Of a DNA stretch of 50,978 nt, positions 35,761-47,119 are shown one piece after another (position 1 is the stretch's first letter; every line of letters starts with the position of its first letter). The position numbers and the translations under genes were made by a program. Location: contig JAFUBQ010000023.1 in assembly GCA_017460085.1 (NCBI GenBank), positions 1 through 50,978 of the forward strand, in the 5' to 3' direction. The notes beneath the pieces were generated by a model, which was not told the DNA's origin, searched no databases, and saw only the letters and a list, made by a program, of their open reading frames with translations. The stretch is from Alphaproteobacteria bacterium. GTDB lineage: Bacteria; Pseudomonadota; Alphaproteobacteria; RF32; CAG-239.

Positions 35761-36906
35761 TTATTTTGCTCCGAATACAAAATATTTAACATTAGCCCAA
35801 AAACGCCCTAACAAACCTACTTTTGCCACGTCTTCGGCCGCAACCAGTGAAATTTCCAGCGGTTCTTGATTATTAACGGAAATTTTCAATTTTCCGATTT
35901 CTTGTCCGGCTGCAATCGGCGCTTTGACCGGTTCATCAAATTCTGCCGTTACTTTTACTTTATCTGTTTGGCTTAAATGAATTGTTTTCAACACATCTTG
36001 CGCTACTGTCAAGTTAACTTCAGGTTTTTTACCATACCACACATTTGCTGTAGTAATTTTCTGTCCTTGATTAAACAGCTTAAAATTATCAAATTCTCTG
36101 AAACCCCAGCTCATTAAGCGCTGTGCTTCTTCCGAGCGTTCCTTATTACTTGACATACCGCTCATCACTTCAATTAAGCGCCTATCGCCTTTAACTGCAG
36201 AAGCGTCTAAGCAAAATCCGGCTTCTTCGGTATGTCCGGTCTTCAAACCGTCTGCACCGGCCATAGTATATAAGAGCGGGTTGCGGTTACCTTGCTTGAT
36301 GTTATTGTAGCGAAATTCTTTTTCACTGAAATAGTGATATAAATCAGGAAATTCGCTGATAATATGGCGCGATAAAATGGCTAAATCCTGCATAGACATT
36401 TTGTGGTCAGGGTGCGGCAAACCGGTAGAATTGGCAAAGCTGCTGTTTTTCAAGCCCAGCTTTTGTGCCGTTTTATTCATCAAAATAGCAAAATCTTCTT
36501 CCGAGCCGGCAATATTTTCCGCCACCACTATACATGCATCATTACCAGATTGAATGACAATGCCTTTAATTAAATCTTCCACCGTAACCTCATCACCAAT
36601 TGCTAAAAACATGGTCGAGCCGCCGGTAGCTGCACCTCCTTTACGCCAAGCGTTTTCGCTAACGCTGAAGGTGTCATCAAGTTTAATACTACCATCTTTA
36701 ATTTTGCTCATCAAAATATACACGGTCATCAGCTTACTCATTGAAGCCGGCGGCACAGCTTCGGTAATATCCTTAGCATATAAATATTCACCGGTATCAA
36801 AATCCATTAAAATGGCATTGCGTGCCGTAGTTTCAAAAGCTGCTGCGGCTGAACAAAACATAGTGCCGCTTAATAATAAAACCAGTCCGAATTGATTAAA
36901 CTTCAT
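35761..36906 (-). CDS. dacC: D-alanyl-D-alanine carboxypeptidase (PBP5/6 family)
   Basis: The 381-residue protein has a signal peptide ending near AAAAFET and a penicillin-binding fold with SMSKL (S-x-x-K), SGND and LKTGHTEEAG (K-T-G), followed by a PBP5-type C-terminal beta domain. The final residues form an amphipathic or hydrophobic anchor (FWANVKYFVFGAK). It trims the terminal D-Ala of peptidoglycan stem peptides in the periplasm. GGGGGAAAAT upstream of ATG 36906 sets the start; an upstream start at 36930 overlaps rlpA. It sits between rlpA and tmk. Confidence 0.92.
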   Translation of the reverse strand: MKFNQFGLVLLLSGTMFCSAAAAFETTARNAILMDFDTGEYLYAKDITEAVPPASMSKLMTVYILMSKIKDGSIKLDDTFSVSENAWRKGGAATGGSTMFLAIGDEVTVEDLIKGIVIQSGNDACIVVAENIAGSEEDFAILMNKTAQKLGLKNSSFANSTGLPHPDHKMSMQDLAILSRHIISEFPDLYHYFSEKEFRYNNIKQGNRNPLLYTMAGADGLKTGHTEEAGFCLDASAVKGDRRLIEVMSGMSSNKERSEEAQRLMSWGFREFDNFKLFNQGQKITTANVWYGKKPEVNLTVAQDVLKTIHLSQTDKVKVTAEFDEPVKAPIAAGQEIGKLKISVNNQEPLEISLVAAEDVAKVGLLGRFWANVKYFVFGAK

Positions 36907-36916
36907 TATTTTCCCC

Positions 36917-38038
36917 CTATTTTTGAACAATTGTGGTATCTTTTATTCCGTAATAATTTATCTTAGCTTGAGCAACGGTTGCTTCTTCCTTACGACTGTA
37001 TGGTCCCATAATCACCCGATAAAGCGACTTTCCGTTAACTGTTACGTTAATTATGCGAGCATTACCATATTCCTTCAGACGAACTGTTTGTTTATGTGCT
37101 AAATCATATTGAGAAAAAGCTCCAGCTTGAATATAATAGTAGCCTGTAATATATTGGTAATCATCTGCGGCAGGCTTATTGCTTTCTTTTTCTGGATTTT
37201 GCGCGGCATAACCATAAACATCTTTATTTTCAGAAACTTTTGAACCTTGAGCCATTTGCCCGTATGTGCCGTTCTTCTGTCCGCCTTCTGCTTTTGCAGC
37301 AGAACCATACGCCACAGGTTGAGAATTTGCATTACTTGGTTCATATGTTCCGACTTCAACTGTTTTATCGCCGGCGCTGGCATAAATTGCAGCCATTTTT
37401 TGTTCAGCTTCTTTGCCGGCCTTTTGGCGTTCTTCAGATGATTCATATAACGATTCTGCCGGACGTGCTTTTTCGGCTGCTGCCAAGGCTGCTTCTTGGT
37501 CTGCTAATGGTTCATCAAGCATTGCCGCCTTGAGGGCTTTGCTTTCTTTGGCCAATATTTCCACTTTAACTTTGGTTGTGCCTTGTCCCATATAGCCCAG
37601 CAATTGCGCACCGTGTTTAGATAAATCGATAATACGGTCTTTAACATAAGGACCGCGGTCGTTCACACGGGCAATTATCGAGCGTCCGTTTTGCAAATTT
37701 GTAACTTTAACAATGCATGGCAATGGCAATGTGCGGTGTGCTGCAGTTAATGTGTTCATGTTATAACGCTCACCGTTTGCAGTAACTTTGCCGTTAAAAT
37801 CTTCCCCATACCAAGAAGCCATACCTGTTTCAGAATAGTTGTAATCTTCTTTCGGATAATACCAACGGCCGGCAATTTGATATGGTTTACCAACTTTATA
37901 TATACCACCGTAGTTTTTGATAATTTCCGCTTGTGCTTGCGGTGAAAGTCCGGCTAATTCAGGCGTTCCCGTGGCGCAAGATGCTAACCCGAAAATTGCA
38001 AATAGCAAAAAAATTTTCTTTATATCTCTCATATTCAT
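36917..38038 (-). CDS. rlpA: RlpA-like septal ring lytic transglycosylase lipoprotein
   Basis: The 373-residue protein has a lipoprotein signal (FGLASCATG with the lipidated Cys near residue 21) and a double-psi beta-barrel (GMASWYGEDFNGKVTANGE, RVNDRGPYVKDRIIDLS) that in RlpA cuts denuded glycan. An A/E/K-rich linker (about 190-290) and a C-terminal SPOR domain (YYIQAGAFSQYDLA to the end) follow; SPOR binds denuded peptidoglycan at the division site. I start at ATG 38038; a longer start at 38068 adds ten residues without a better ribosome site. It heads the seven-gene minus-strand chain. Confidence 0.92.
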   Translation of the reverse strand: MNMRDIKKIFLLFAIFGLASCATGTPELAGLSPQAQAEIIKNYGGIYKVGKPYQIAGRWYYPKEDYNYSETGMASWYGEDFNGKVTANGERYNMNTLTAAHRTLPLPCIVKVTNLQNGRSIIARVNDRGPYVKDRIIDLSKHGAQLLGYMGQGTTKVKVEILAKESKALKAAMLDEPLADQEAALAAAEKARPAESLYESSEERQKAGKEAEQKMAAIYASAGDKTVEVGTYEPSNANSQPVAYGSAAKAEGGQKNGTYGQMAQGSKVSENKDVYGYAAQNPEKESNKPAADDYQYITGYYYIQAGAFSQYDLAHKQTVRLKEYGNARIINVTVNGKSLYRVIMGPYSRKEEATVAQAKINYYGIKDTTIVQK

Positions 38039-38186
38039 TTTTTTCTCTGTCAAATACGCCACAAGCATAAAGCTTTTACCTTATCATCGCAAGTATTTTT
38101 ACACACTTATGCATATATCTGAGCAATAAATTATTATAATATCAACAATGCCGCTATTTGGCTTATCTAAAATTTGGTATATTTGT

Positions 38187-38246
38187 TTGGAAATTATCCA
38201 ACCTAAATATAGATCAATTAAAATTGTAATATTGATTTTAATCGAT
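38187..38246 (+). promoter_or_regulatory. Two inverted repeats upstream of the ferritin-like gene
   Basis: TTGGA-AATTA-TCCAA at 38187-38201 is a perfect 5+5 dyad. ATCAATTAAAAT (38213-38224) and ATTTTAATCGAT (38235-38246) form a 12-bp inverted repeat with one mismatch. Both lie 50-110 bases before the ATG, where an iron or redox regulator would bind, but neither matches a standard Fur or Irr box that I can name. Confidence 0.35.
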
Positions 38247-38295
38247 GAGTGATTATTTGTTTATCAGTTTAGTTAATTTTTAAGGAGAAAATATT

Positions 38296-38853
38296 ATGGG
38301 TGAAATGGCACAAAAAATTGTGAAATTAGATTTAGAACAACTGCAAAAAATATTAAATGAAGCCTTTGCCGAAGAATGGCTGGCATATTATCAATATTGG
38401 ATTGCCGCTAAAGTGGCTATGGGATTGCAGCGTAGTGATATTGTGCGCGAATTTACCGAACATGCCAAAGAAGAATTACAACACGCCGATTGGTTGGCAG
38501 AACGTATTATTCAGCTGGGAGGAACTCCGGTTTTGAACCCTGATGATTGGAGTAAAATTGCTGTTTGCAAATATATTATTCCGCATAAATTTGATGTTTT
38601 ATCTTTATTACACGACAATTTGTTGGCTGAGCGGTGCGCAATTGAACGCTATAAAAAGTTATGTGATTTAACAGATAATACAGATTATGAAACTTTTCGT
38701 ATGTCGCGCGATATTTTGCAGGAAGAAATAGAACATGAACAAGAACTGGAGGATTTTTTAGATGATTTGGAGAAGGCTAAAGAGTTTATGATTAGTTATT
38801 GTTCTTGCGATACAAAAAATATTGCTGATGAACATTCGGATGATAAAATATAA
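38296..38853 (+). CDS. Ferritin-like (bacterioferritin/Dps-type) di-iron protein
   Basis: The 185-residue four-helix protein has the di-iron pattern of ferritin-like proteins: EEWLAYYQYWIAA in helix 1, FTEHAKEELQHADWLAERI (E-x-x-H) in helix 2, LLAERCAIERY in helix 3 and LQEEIEHEQELEDFL (E-x-x-H) in helix 4. It probably stores or detoxifies iron. The cysteine-bearing tail (SYCSCDTKN) is unusual. AAGGAG at 38282-38287 sets the start, and the upstream region has inverted repeats that may be operator sites. It converges with holA. Confidence 0.88.
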   Translation: MGEMAQKIVKLDLEQLQKILNEAFAEEWLAYYQYWIAAKVAMGLQRSDIVREFTEHAKEELQHADWLAERIIQLGGTPVLNPDDWSKIAVCKYIIPHKFDVLSLLHDNLLAERCAIERYKKLCDLTDNTDYETFRMSRDILQEEIEHEQELEDFLDDLEKAKEFMISYCSCDTKNIADEHSDDKI

Positions 38854-38868
38854 AGGTGAGGGGAAAAG

Positions 38869-39903
38869 CTATTTTTTCTGCTGTAATTTATTAGCGGCAT
38901 CACTAAGGCGTAACACAAAATATGCGGCGCATTGCTCTGCCGGAAAATTAGTGGTTTTGCAGTCGCGTTCCGTGTCGTATAGTGCTTTCATAATACGCAA
39001 CAAGCGGTCTTTGTTCCAAATTTGCATTTGCCGCTTAAACGATGCTTTACGATAAAACATCAGCGGCGGACGAATAGAGGACATGGCTTCGTCTATTGTT
39101 TTGCCGCTTTCAATTTGGGCAACGCACTGCAACAATTTGGCATAATGATAGGCTATTTGCCGAATGAGCGTAGAAGGCTCTTGCCCTTCCTTAAGCAAGC
39201 GTTCATACATATTGCAAGCTTTTTGCACAAATCCTTCTGCCACAAAATAGCATAAATCTTCTACATTTGCTCCGGCAACATCACTAACAGCCGCTTTAAT
39301 ATCTTCAGCAGTAACATTTGTTCTATCGCCCATATACACAGCCAATTTATCTATTTCGCTTTGGCTTAACTTGCGGTCCGGAGATAAACGAGAACACAAG
39401 AGCTGCAACGTTGCAACATCGGCAGACAAACCTTTTTCACGCAGCATATTCTGTGCCACCGCACCTAAATCTTCTTCTCTATCCTCATAGCAGCCGCATA
39501 TAATAACGTCTTCGCGGTCTTTAGCCCAAGTAATTATAGATGAGCGAGTGTTTAAGCTAAGTGAACTCAATATCAGCAAATTTTCCGATGTTGTTTCCGG
39601 TAACATACTTTTTAATAAAGGTGCCAAATTGTTATCAGCATTTTTAACAATAATCGCCCGCCGGCCGCCCATTAGAGATTGAGCACAAAATTCAGCATAT
39701 ACTTCTCCGCCGTCTTTGGATATATCTTCCATATTGAGCTGCACATAATTAAAGGCATCTTGAGTGCTGCTGCACACAGCTTCGGCACATTTTTTTTGCA
39801 AATCAACAATTGCTCCTTCATTGGTGCCAAATAAAATTATGCATTTTATTTTGACATCAATATTTTTCAGCGCATTTTCAAGTTGAACTTGCTTAAAATT
39901 CAT
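38869..39903 (-). CDS. holA: DNA polymerase III delta subunit
   Basis: The 344-residue product matches delta of the clamp loader: an N-terminal AAA-like domain with IILFGTNEGA, LMGGRRAIIVKNA and LLILSSLSLNTRS, then VATLQLLCSRLSPDRKLSQSEIDKLAVYMGD and a C-terminal collar domain with LLRIMKALYDTERDCKT. Delta opens the beta clamp. I start at ATG 39903 (MNFKQVQLENAL); the longer frame to 39948 would lie inside lptE. The overlap with lptE is 11 bases. Gene order leuS-lptE-holA is the normal alphaproteobacterial one. Confidence 0.9.
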   Translation of the reverse strand: MNFKQVQLENALKNIDVKIKCIILFGTNEGAIVDLQKKCAEAVCSSTQDAFNYVQLNMEDISKDGGEVYAEFCAQSLMGGRRAIIVKNADNNLAPLLKSMLPETTSENLLILSSLSLNTRSSIITWAKDREDVIICGCYEDREEDLGAVAQNMLREKGLSADVATLQLLCSRLSPDRKLSQSEIDKLAVYMGDRTNVTAEDIKAAVSDVAGANVEDLCYFVAEGFVQKACNMYERLLKEGQEPSTLIRQIAYHYAKLLQCVAQIESGKTIDEAMSSIRPPLMFYRKASFKRQMQIWNKDRLLRIMKALYDTERDCKTTNFPAEQCAAYFVLRLSDAANKLQQKK

Positions 39904-40459
39904 CAGGATTACCGCGTTTGGTTTTGGTTGAATGGAAATACGCACCAATTCTTAAAGAAATGTCATTAGCAATAATCTTGGCACCGTCTTTTTCAATTTT
40001 TTTCTTATCCATTGAAGTTGAATATGGATTATCCAGCAAGTCATAACTTAAGAAAATCCAACTATTTCCGCTGACAAGCTTGCCTTTTTCCTTACTCCAT
40101 AATTCATAATTAACCGAATATTTAACCTTTTCGCGCGTGGCAGTAATATCATCACGCAAAGCCTGCTGAGTTATCGTCTTATCAACCGGTTGCAATTTCA
40201 AGAAATATTTGGCGCATTTGGGCGTGCCGTATGGATTAAATGTATCCATCAGTTCGTTTTTAATCAGCTGTCCGATGCGGTCTGTGATCGTTTCAACCTT
40301 AATTTGCGCCATTTCACGCACAATATCGGCATTATATTCATTATTATAATACCATAAATCTTCACCGCCGGTTTTTTCCACATATAATGGTTCAAAACCG
40401 CAAGCGCCAAGCCCGCACAAAACTGCAGCAGCAGCTATTTTTTTCCAACTATACAACAA
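39893..40459 (-). CDS. lptE: LPS assembly lipoprotein LptE
   Basis: The 188-residue product has a lipoprotein signal with lipobox GLGACGFEPLY (Cys near residue 21) and the LptE layout: strands around VETITDRIGQLIKNEL, LQPVDKTITQQAL and SVNYELW. LptE plugs the LptD barrel and helps place lipopolysaccharide in the outer leaflet. The start is TTG 40459 or 40456 (two in a row) with AGGAT upstream, overlapping the leuS stop by 11 bases. It lies between leuS and holA. Sequence similarity to LptE is weak everywhere, so the name rests on lipobox and position. Confidence 0.8.
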   Translation of the reverse strand: MLYSWKKIAAAAVLCGLGACGFEPLYVEKTGGEDLWYYNNEYNADIVREMAQIKVETITDRIGQLIKNELMDTFNPYGTPKCAKYFLKLQPVDKTITQQALRDDITATREKVKYSVNYELWSKEKGKLVSGNSWIFLSYDLLDNPYSTSMDKKKIEKDGAKIIANDISLRIGAYFHSTKTKRGNPDEF

Positions 40460-42926
40460 TGTTCACAATCCTATTTGGTACAACAATTATTTTCTTAACG
40501 CTAACACCTTCAAGCTGCCGCGCCACATTTTCCAACTTTAAGGCTTCTGCTTTAACATTTTCTTCAGAAGTATCTTTAGCAACTGTAATAGTTCCGCGCA
40601 TTTTACCATTCATCTGCACAGCTAAAGTTACCATTGTGTTTTCTGCTAATTTAGCATCACCCACCGGCCAACTTTCAGTAATAATTAAGCCATTATGTCC
40701 CAAACGCGCCCACATTTCTTCAGCCAAATGCGGTGTAAACGGGCATAATAGTTTTAACAGCGTTTCATATAACACTGCCGGAATTTTTTCAAGATTGCTT
40801 AAATAGTTAACGTATGTCATCAATGCTGAAACAGCCGTATTAAATTTCATTTGGTCTATACGTTCACTAACATCTAAAATGCATTGATGCATTACGCGTA
40901 AATCTTCGCTTGACGGCTCAACATTAAACACTTTTTTGAACAAAGCATAAACCTTACCCACAAAGCGATATACACCGTTTAAGCTTTCTTCCGACCACAT
41001 TGCCACTTGATCGAACGGTCCGATAAACATTTCATATAAGCGGAATGTATCGGCACCATAATTTTCAACAATTTCATCAGGATTAACCACATTTCCGCGT
41101 GATTTACTCATTTTTTCACCGTTAGAAGCCAAAATCATACCGTGTGATGTGCGTTTTTGATATGGTTCCGGCATTGGTACATAGCCGCAATCATATAAAA
41201 ACTTATGCCAAAAGCGTGAATAGAGTAAGTGTAAGGTTGTATGTTCCATTCCGCCGTTATACCAATCGACGTTCATCCAATATTTAAGCGCTTCTTGTGA
41301 GGCAAATTCTTTATCATTATGTGGGTCGCAATAGCGCAGAAAATACCACGATGAACCGGCCCAGTTTGGCATAACATCTGTTTCGCGCCGTGCTTTGCCG
41401 CCGCATTTCGGGCAGGTTGTGTGTACCCATTCTGTTGCATTGGCTAAAGGCGATTCGCCATTGTCATTTGGGCGATAGTCCGGCACTTCCGGCAATGTTA
41501 AAGGCAATTGTTCTTCCGGAATTGGCTGCCAACCGCAATGTTCACAATATACCATCGGAATTGGCTCACCCCAATAGCGTTGACGCGAGAAAACCCAGTC
41601 ACGCAGTTTGAAGTTTACTTTCGGCTGACCAAAACCATTATCTTGAGCAAATTGAATTGCCGCCGCCATGGCATCTTTTTTATCCATACCATTCATAAAG
41701 CCGGAGTTGATATGTTCGCCGTCTTCTTCCCACGCACACTCGCTGATATCTCCGCCGGCCAACACTTGAATAATCGGCAAGTTGAAAACTTTAGCAAAGT
41801 CATAATCGCGTTGGTCATGAGCCGGCACTGCCATAATAGCACCGGTGCCGTAACCGGTTAAAACATAATCGGATATAAACACCGGAATCAGCTTGCCGGT
41901 ATATGGATTTTTTGCCTTAATTCCTTTTAATTCAACACCGGTTTTAGTTGTATCTGTTGTGCGCTGTAATTCCGATTTTTTAGCTGCTTCATTAATATAA
42001 TTTTGCACTTCTGCGGCATTTTCATATTTATCCATCAGTTCTTTTACAAAATGGTGTTCCGGTGCCATAACCGTATAGGTAACACCAAAAGTTGTATCCG
42101 GTCTGGTTGTATAAACAACCATTGGTTTACCCAGCAAATTGCCGTTATTATCGGTTAATTCAAAAGTAAGTTCAGCGCCTTCGGAACGGCCAATCCAATT
42201 GATTTGTGTTGATTTAACTCTATCAATAAAATCAACTGTTTCAATATCACTGATTAATCTGTCGGCATATTTAGTAATGGCCAGCATCCATTGCTCTTTA
42301 TCTTTACGCACCACCTGTGCACCGCAGCGTTCGCAGCAACCGTTTACAACTTCTTCATTTGCCAAACCAACTTTGCACGACGGACACCAGTTAATTGCTA
42401 TTTTATCTTTATAGGCCAATCCATGTTTGAAAAACTGAATAAACATCCATTGCGTCCATTTATAATATTCCGGATCGCAAGTATTAAAGCATCTATCCCA
42501 ATCAAAACTAAAACCGATAGATTTCAGCTGACGGGTAAAATTAGCAATATTTTCTTTAGTGGAAACGGCCGGATGCACTCCGGTTTTAATGGCATAATTT
42601 TCTGCCGGCAAACCAAACGCATCAAAGCCCATCGGATATAAAACATTAAAACCCTGCATACGTTTTTTACGGCTGATAACGTCAAGAGCCGTATATGAGC
42701 GCGGATGACCTACATGCAAGCCGGCACCGGACGGATATGGAAACTCAACTAAAGCATAAAATTTTTCTTTATTATGGTCAATTTCTACCTTATATGCTTT
42801 TTCATCTTCCCAAATTTTCTGCCATTTAGCTTCAATAGTTCTAAAATTATACCTATCTTCATGTTGCCATTCTTGACGCCATTCTTCCCAAGTTTGTTTC
42901 CCGTTATATCGTGCGTTTCCTGACAT
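40449..42926 (-). CDS. leuS: Leucyl-tRNA synthetase
   Basis: The 825-residue class I enzyme has the HIGH-type HVGHPRSYT, the KMSKS motif KMSKSRGNVV, a CP1 editing domain with TTRPDTTFGVTYTV, and a zinc site CPSCKVGLANEEVVNGCCERCG in part. It joins leucine to tRNA-Leu and edits wrong amino acids. The length is slightly below the usual 850-870. It heads the minus-strand leuS-lptE-holA operon. Confidence 0.97.
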   Translation of the reverse strand: MSGNARYNGKQTWEEWRQEWQHEDRYNFRTIEAKWQKIWEDEKAYKVEIDHNKEKFYALVEFPYPSGAGLHVGHPRSYTALDVISRKKRMQGFNVLYPMGFDAFGLPAENYAIKTGVHPAVSTKENIANFTRQLKSIGFSFDWDRCFNTCDPEYYKWTQWMFIQFFKHGLAYKDKIAINWCPSCKVGLANEEVVNGCCERCGAQVVRKDKEQWMLAITKYADRLISDIETVDFIDRVKSTQINWIGRSEGAELTFELTDNNGNLLGKPMVVYTTRPDTTFGVTYTVMAPEHHFVKELMDKYENAAEVQNYINEAAKKSELQRTTDTTKTGVELKGIKAKNPYTGKLIPVFISDYVLTGYGTGAIMAVPAHDQRDYDFAKVFNLPIIQVLAGGDISECAWEEDGEHINSGFMNGMDKKDAMAAAIQFAQDNGFGQPKVNFKLRDWVFSRQRYWGEPIPMVYCEHCGWQPIPEEQLPLTLPEVPDYRPNDNGESPLANATEWVHTTCPKCGGKARRETDVMPNWAGSSWYFLRYCDPHNDKEFASQEALKYWMNVDWYNGGMEHTTLHLLYSRFWHKFLYDCGYVPMPEPYQKRTSHGMILASNGEKMSKSRGNVVNPDEIVENYGADTFRLYEMFIGPFDQVAMWSEESLNGVYRFVGKVYALFKKVFNVEPSSEDLRVMHQCILDVSERIDQMKFNTAVSALMTYVNYLSNLEKIPAVLYETLLKLLCPFTPHLAEEMWARLGHNGLIITESWPVGDAKLAENTMVTLAVQMNGKMRGTITVAKDTSEENVKAEALKLENVARQLEGVSVKKIIVVPNRIVNIVV

Positions 42927-43088
42927 TATTTCCTCTCTTTACAAATTATCAATCTGAACCACGCTAACACAATTTTTCTCTAATTTCAACGGCATTAAAT
43001 TTTATGCACATTTTTTAATATACGAATTTGCTCGACAAAAGCTAAAATATATGTTATAATTATAAAAAATAAGTAAGAGGAGGTTACA

Positions 43089-44087
43089 ATGGCTGATATT
43101 GACACTGATTTCAGAAGATTTTTAGAATCATATAAAGCTACACGAAACTTATTAGAGCAATATGACCAAGCTAAAACCGAAGAAGAAAAAAGTCGGCTTT
43201 TAGCTAAAATGCAAAGTGAATATGGTGCCAAATATATAAGTTGGTCAAAGTTACCAATAGAAATAAAAGAAAAATATCAGAATAGCGGCGCTCCGGATTG
43301 GGTTATAGAAATTGCAGCAGAAAGAAGCAGTAATGAGCTGTTGTTGCTGGCTGAACATCCTGAAATTAATTCACGCGACCAATTTGACAAAGTTATGCGT
43401 GAAGAAGAACAAAAAACTAAAGAAGCATATGAAAAAATGCGTGCTGATTTTGTGGCTGGAGCTGAGGCTATTGCTGTGGTGGCGGCTCCGATTGTTTTGG
43501 CCGGATATGCACAAAAAGCAGCGAATGAATTGGCTGAAGAACGTTTATTCCGTGATGAGTTTTTTGCAAAGCTTGGAAATCGTAAGCCTACATTTGCAGA
43601 ACTTGGAATTATTCTCAATAGCCAACAGAAAACATGGAAAATTATTCATGATGAATGGCGTGAACATATGCCTGAACGCTATTTATTGCGTTTGTTAGCT
43701 AAATATAATCGCGGAAAAATAAGCGAAGAACAGCTGATGCCGCAATTAGCTGATGTTATTCAGCGTATTCACACCGAAGGTCACGATGAACATTTGGCAG
43801 AATATTTAAACAGACCACTTGTAAGAGCTAAGTTACGTCACTTTAAGCCGGAAAAAATGGATGAATTGTTGGAAATGGTTGGTAAGCAAATTTATGGCGG
43901 TAACAGACATCAAAAGCAAATGACTAATCAACAATTAAAAGAAAAATTGACACTTAACGTGAGAGATTTACCTGAAGATATTATGACAATATTAAAACAG
44001 GTAAGAGAGGCTCAAGAAATAAGTAATTCTCATGTTAAACCACTTGAAAAAACAAACATTAGGGTTGCTAAAATCAATACCAAATGA
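43089..44087 (+). CDS. Unknown 332-residue helical protein with central hydrophobic stretch
   Basis: The product is mostly charged helix, with a hydrophobic Ala/Val segment at about 118-141 (DFVAGAEAIAVVAAPIVLAG in part) flanked by KMR and QKAANEL. There is no signal peptide. The segment could span a membrane once or be a buried helix. The C-terminal half has ordered helical repeats (YLLRLLAKYNRGKISEEQL, MDELLEMVGKQIYGG). A strong Shine-Dalgarno AGGAGG (43077-43082) precedes the ATG. It is a single gene facing the ATP synthase operon, and the family is not recognised. An effector or membrane-associated helical protein are both possible. Confidence 0.6.
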   Translation: MADIDTDFRRFLESYKATRNLLEQYDQAKTEEEKSRLLAKMQSEYGAKYISWSKLPIEIKEKYQNSGAPDWVIEIAAERSSNELLLLAEHPEINSRDQFDKVMREEEQKTKEAYEKMRADFVAGAEAIAVVAAPIVLAGYAQKAANELAEERLFRDEFFAKLGNRKPTFAELGIILNSQQKTWKIIHDEWREHMPERYLLRLLAKYNRGKISEEQLMPQLADVIQRIHTEGHDEHLAEYLNRPLVRAKLRHFKPEKMDELLEMVGKQIYGGNRHQKQMTNQQLKEKLTLNVRDLPEDIMTILKQVREAQEISNSHVKPLEKTNIRVAKINTK

Positions 44088-44290
44088 TAACTCCACCAGC
44101 TTCAGTCGGTGAATAGTGGATTTCAAACTGACTGAAAGTTAAGATGGCTATTGCGTGCAGAATAAAATTCTGCGTGCAAAAGAAGGTTGATGATGCCGCT
44201 TACTTTAGCAATCGGTCATTCAAAATACCAATCTGAGTAAACGATTTGTGTGTCAATATAGCATTTTTTAAGAAACTTGTTTCGCCAAAC
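44088..44290. other. Structured intergenic stretch, possible mobile-element remnant
   Basis: Several inverted repeats crowd this gap: TCCAC (44093-44097) with GTGGA about 20 bases on, CACC with CGGTG nested inside, CTTCAGTC with GACTGAA further right, and GCAGAATAAAATTCTGC near 44156-44172. A 15-codon ORF MPLTLAIGHSKYQSE follows. Subterminal hairpins of this kind occur at IS200/IS605-type ends. No transposase is present, and a small RNA is the alternative. Confidence 0.3.
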
Positions 44291-44294
44291 TTTA

Positions 44295-44334
44295 CAAAAA
44301 TAACGGTTAATATTTATAAAATATTAACCGTTAT
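44295..44334 (-). terminator. Terminator of the ATP synthase operon
   Basis: On the minus strand a near-perfect 15-16-bp stem (44320-44334 with 44299-44314) is followed by T residues (AAAAA at 44296-44300 on the plus strand). It lies 34 bases past the atpC stop. Confidence 0.85.
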
Positions 44335-44367
44335 CAATATGATAAATTTGTAAGTTAATTTTATTTA

Positions 44368-44735
44368 TCAATTTTCAAAAGCAGTCAAATAATGATGAAT
44401 CGTTTCATAAAAAACGGCATTTTCCGGTTCCGCATCTCTTAATTTAAGAGCTTCATCGGCCGTAATGTGTGAATGTTCTATAAAATGATGTGTTGATATT
44501 TGGCAGACATTATCGGCAATATCTGCTACACCATTGTCAACAAAATACCATTCTTTTACTTTTTCATTTTCATCTAAAATTTGCAACACACCGGCGTTAA
44601 TAACCAGCGAAGTAGGAGCGCGGTTTTCCAATACCGTCAAATTTTTATCACTATACGGTAACACCACGCGATAAACCTTCTTGTTCATCACCGTGCGTTC
44701 CGGTGTCCATATTTTTAATGTAACGTTTTCGGCCA

Positions 44736-44736
<1 letters not shown>
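44368..44736 (-). CDS. atpC: ATP synthase epsilon subunit
   Basis: The 122-residue protein has the epsilon beta-sandwich: LKIWTPERTVMNKKVYRVVLP, GVLQILDENEKVKEWYFVDNGVADI, and a short helical tail with ITADEALKLRD. The C-terminal helices are shorter than the 138-residue E. coli form, as often seen in Alphaproteobacteria. Epsilon links the F1 rotor to the c-ring. Its start overlaps the atpD stop by one base. Confidence 0.92.

Positions 44737-47119
<2,383 letters not shown>

Noticed and set aside
40387..42641. Several plus-strand frames opposite leuS
   Set aside because: They are antisense shadows of a conserved gene, with no ribosome sites or recognisable products.
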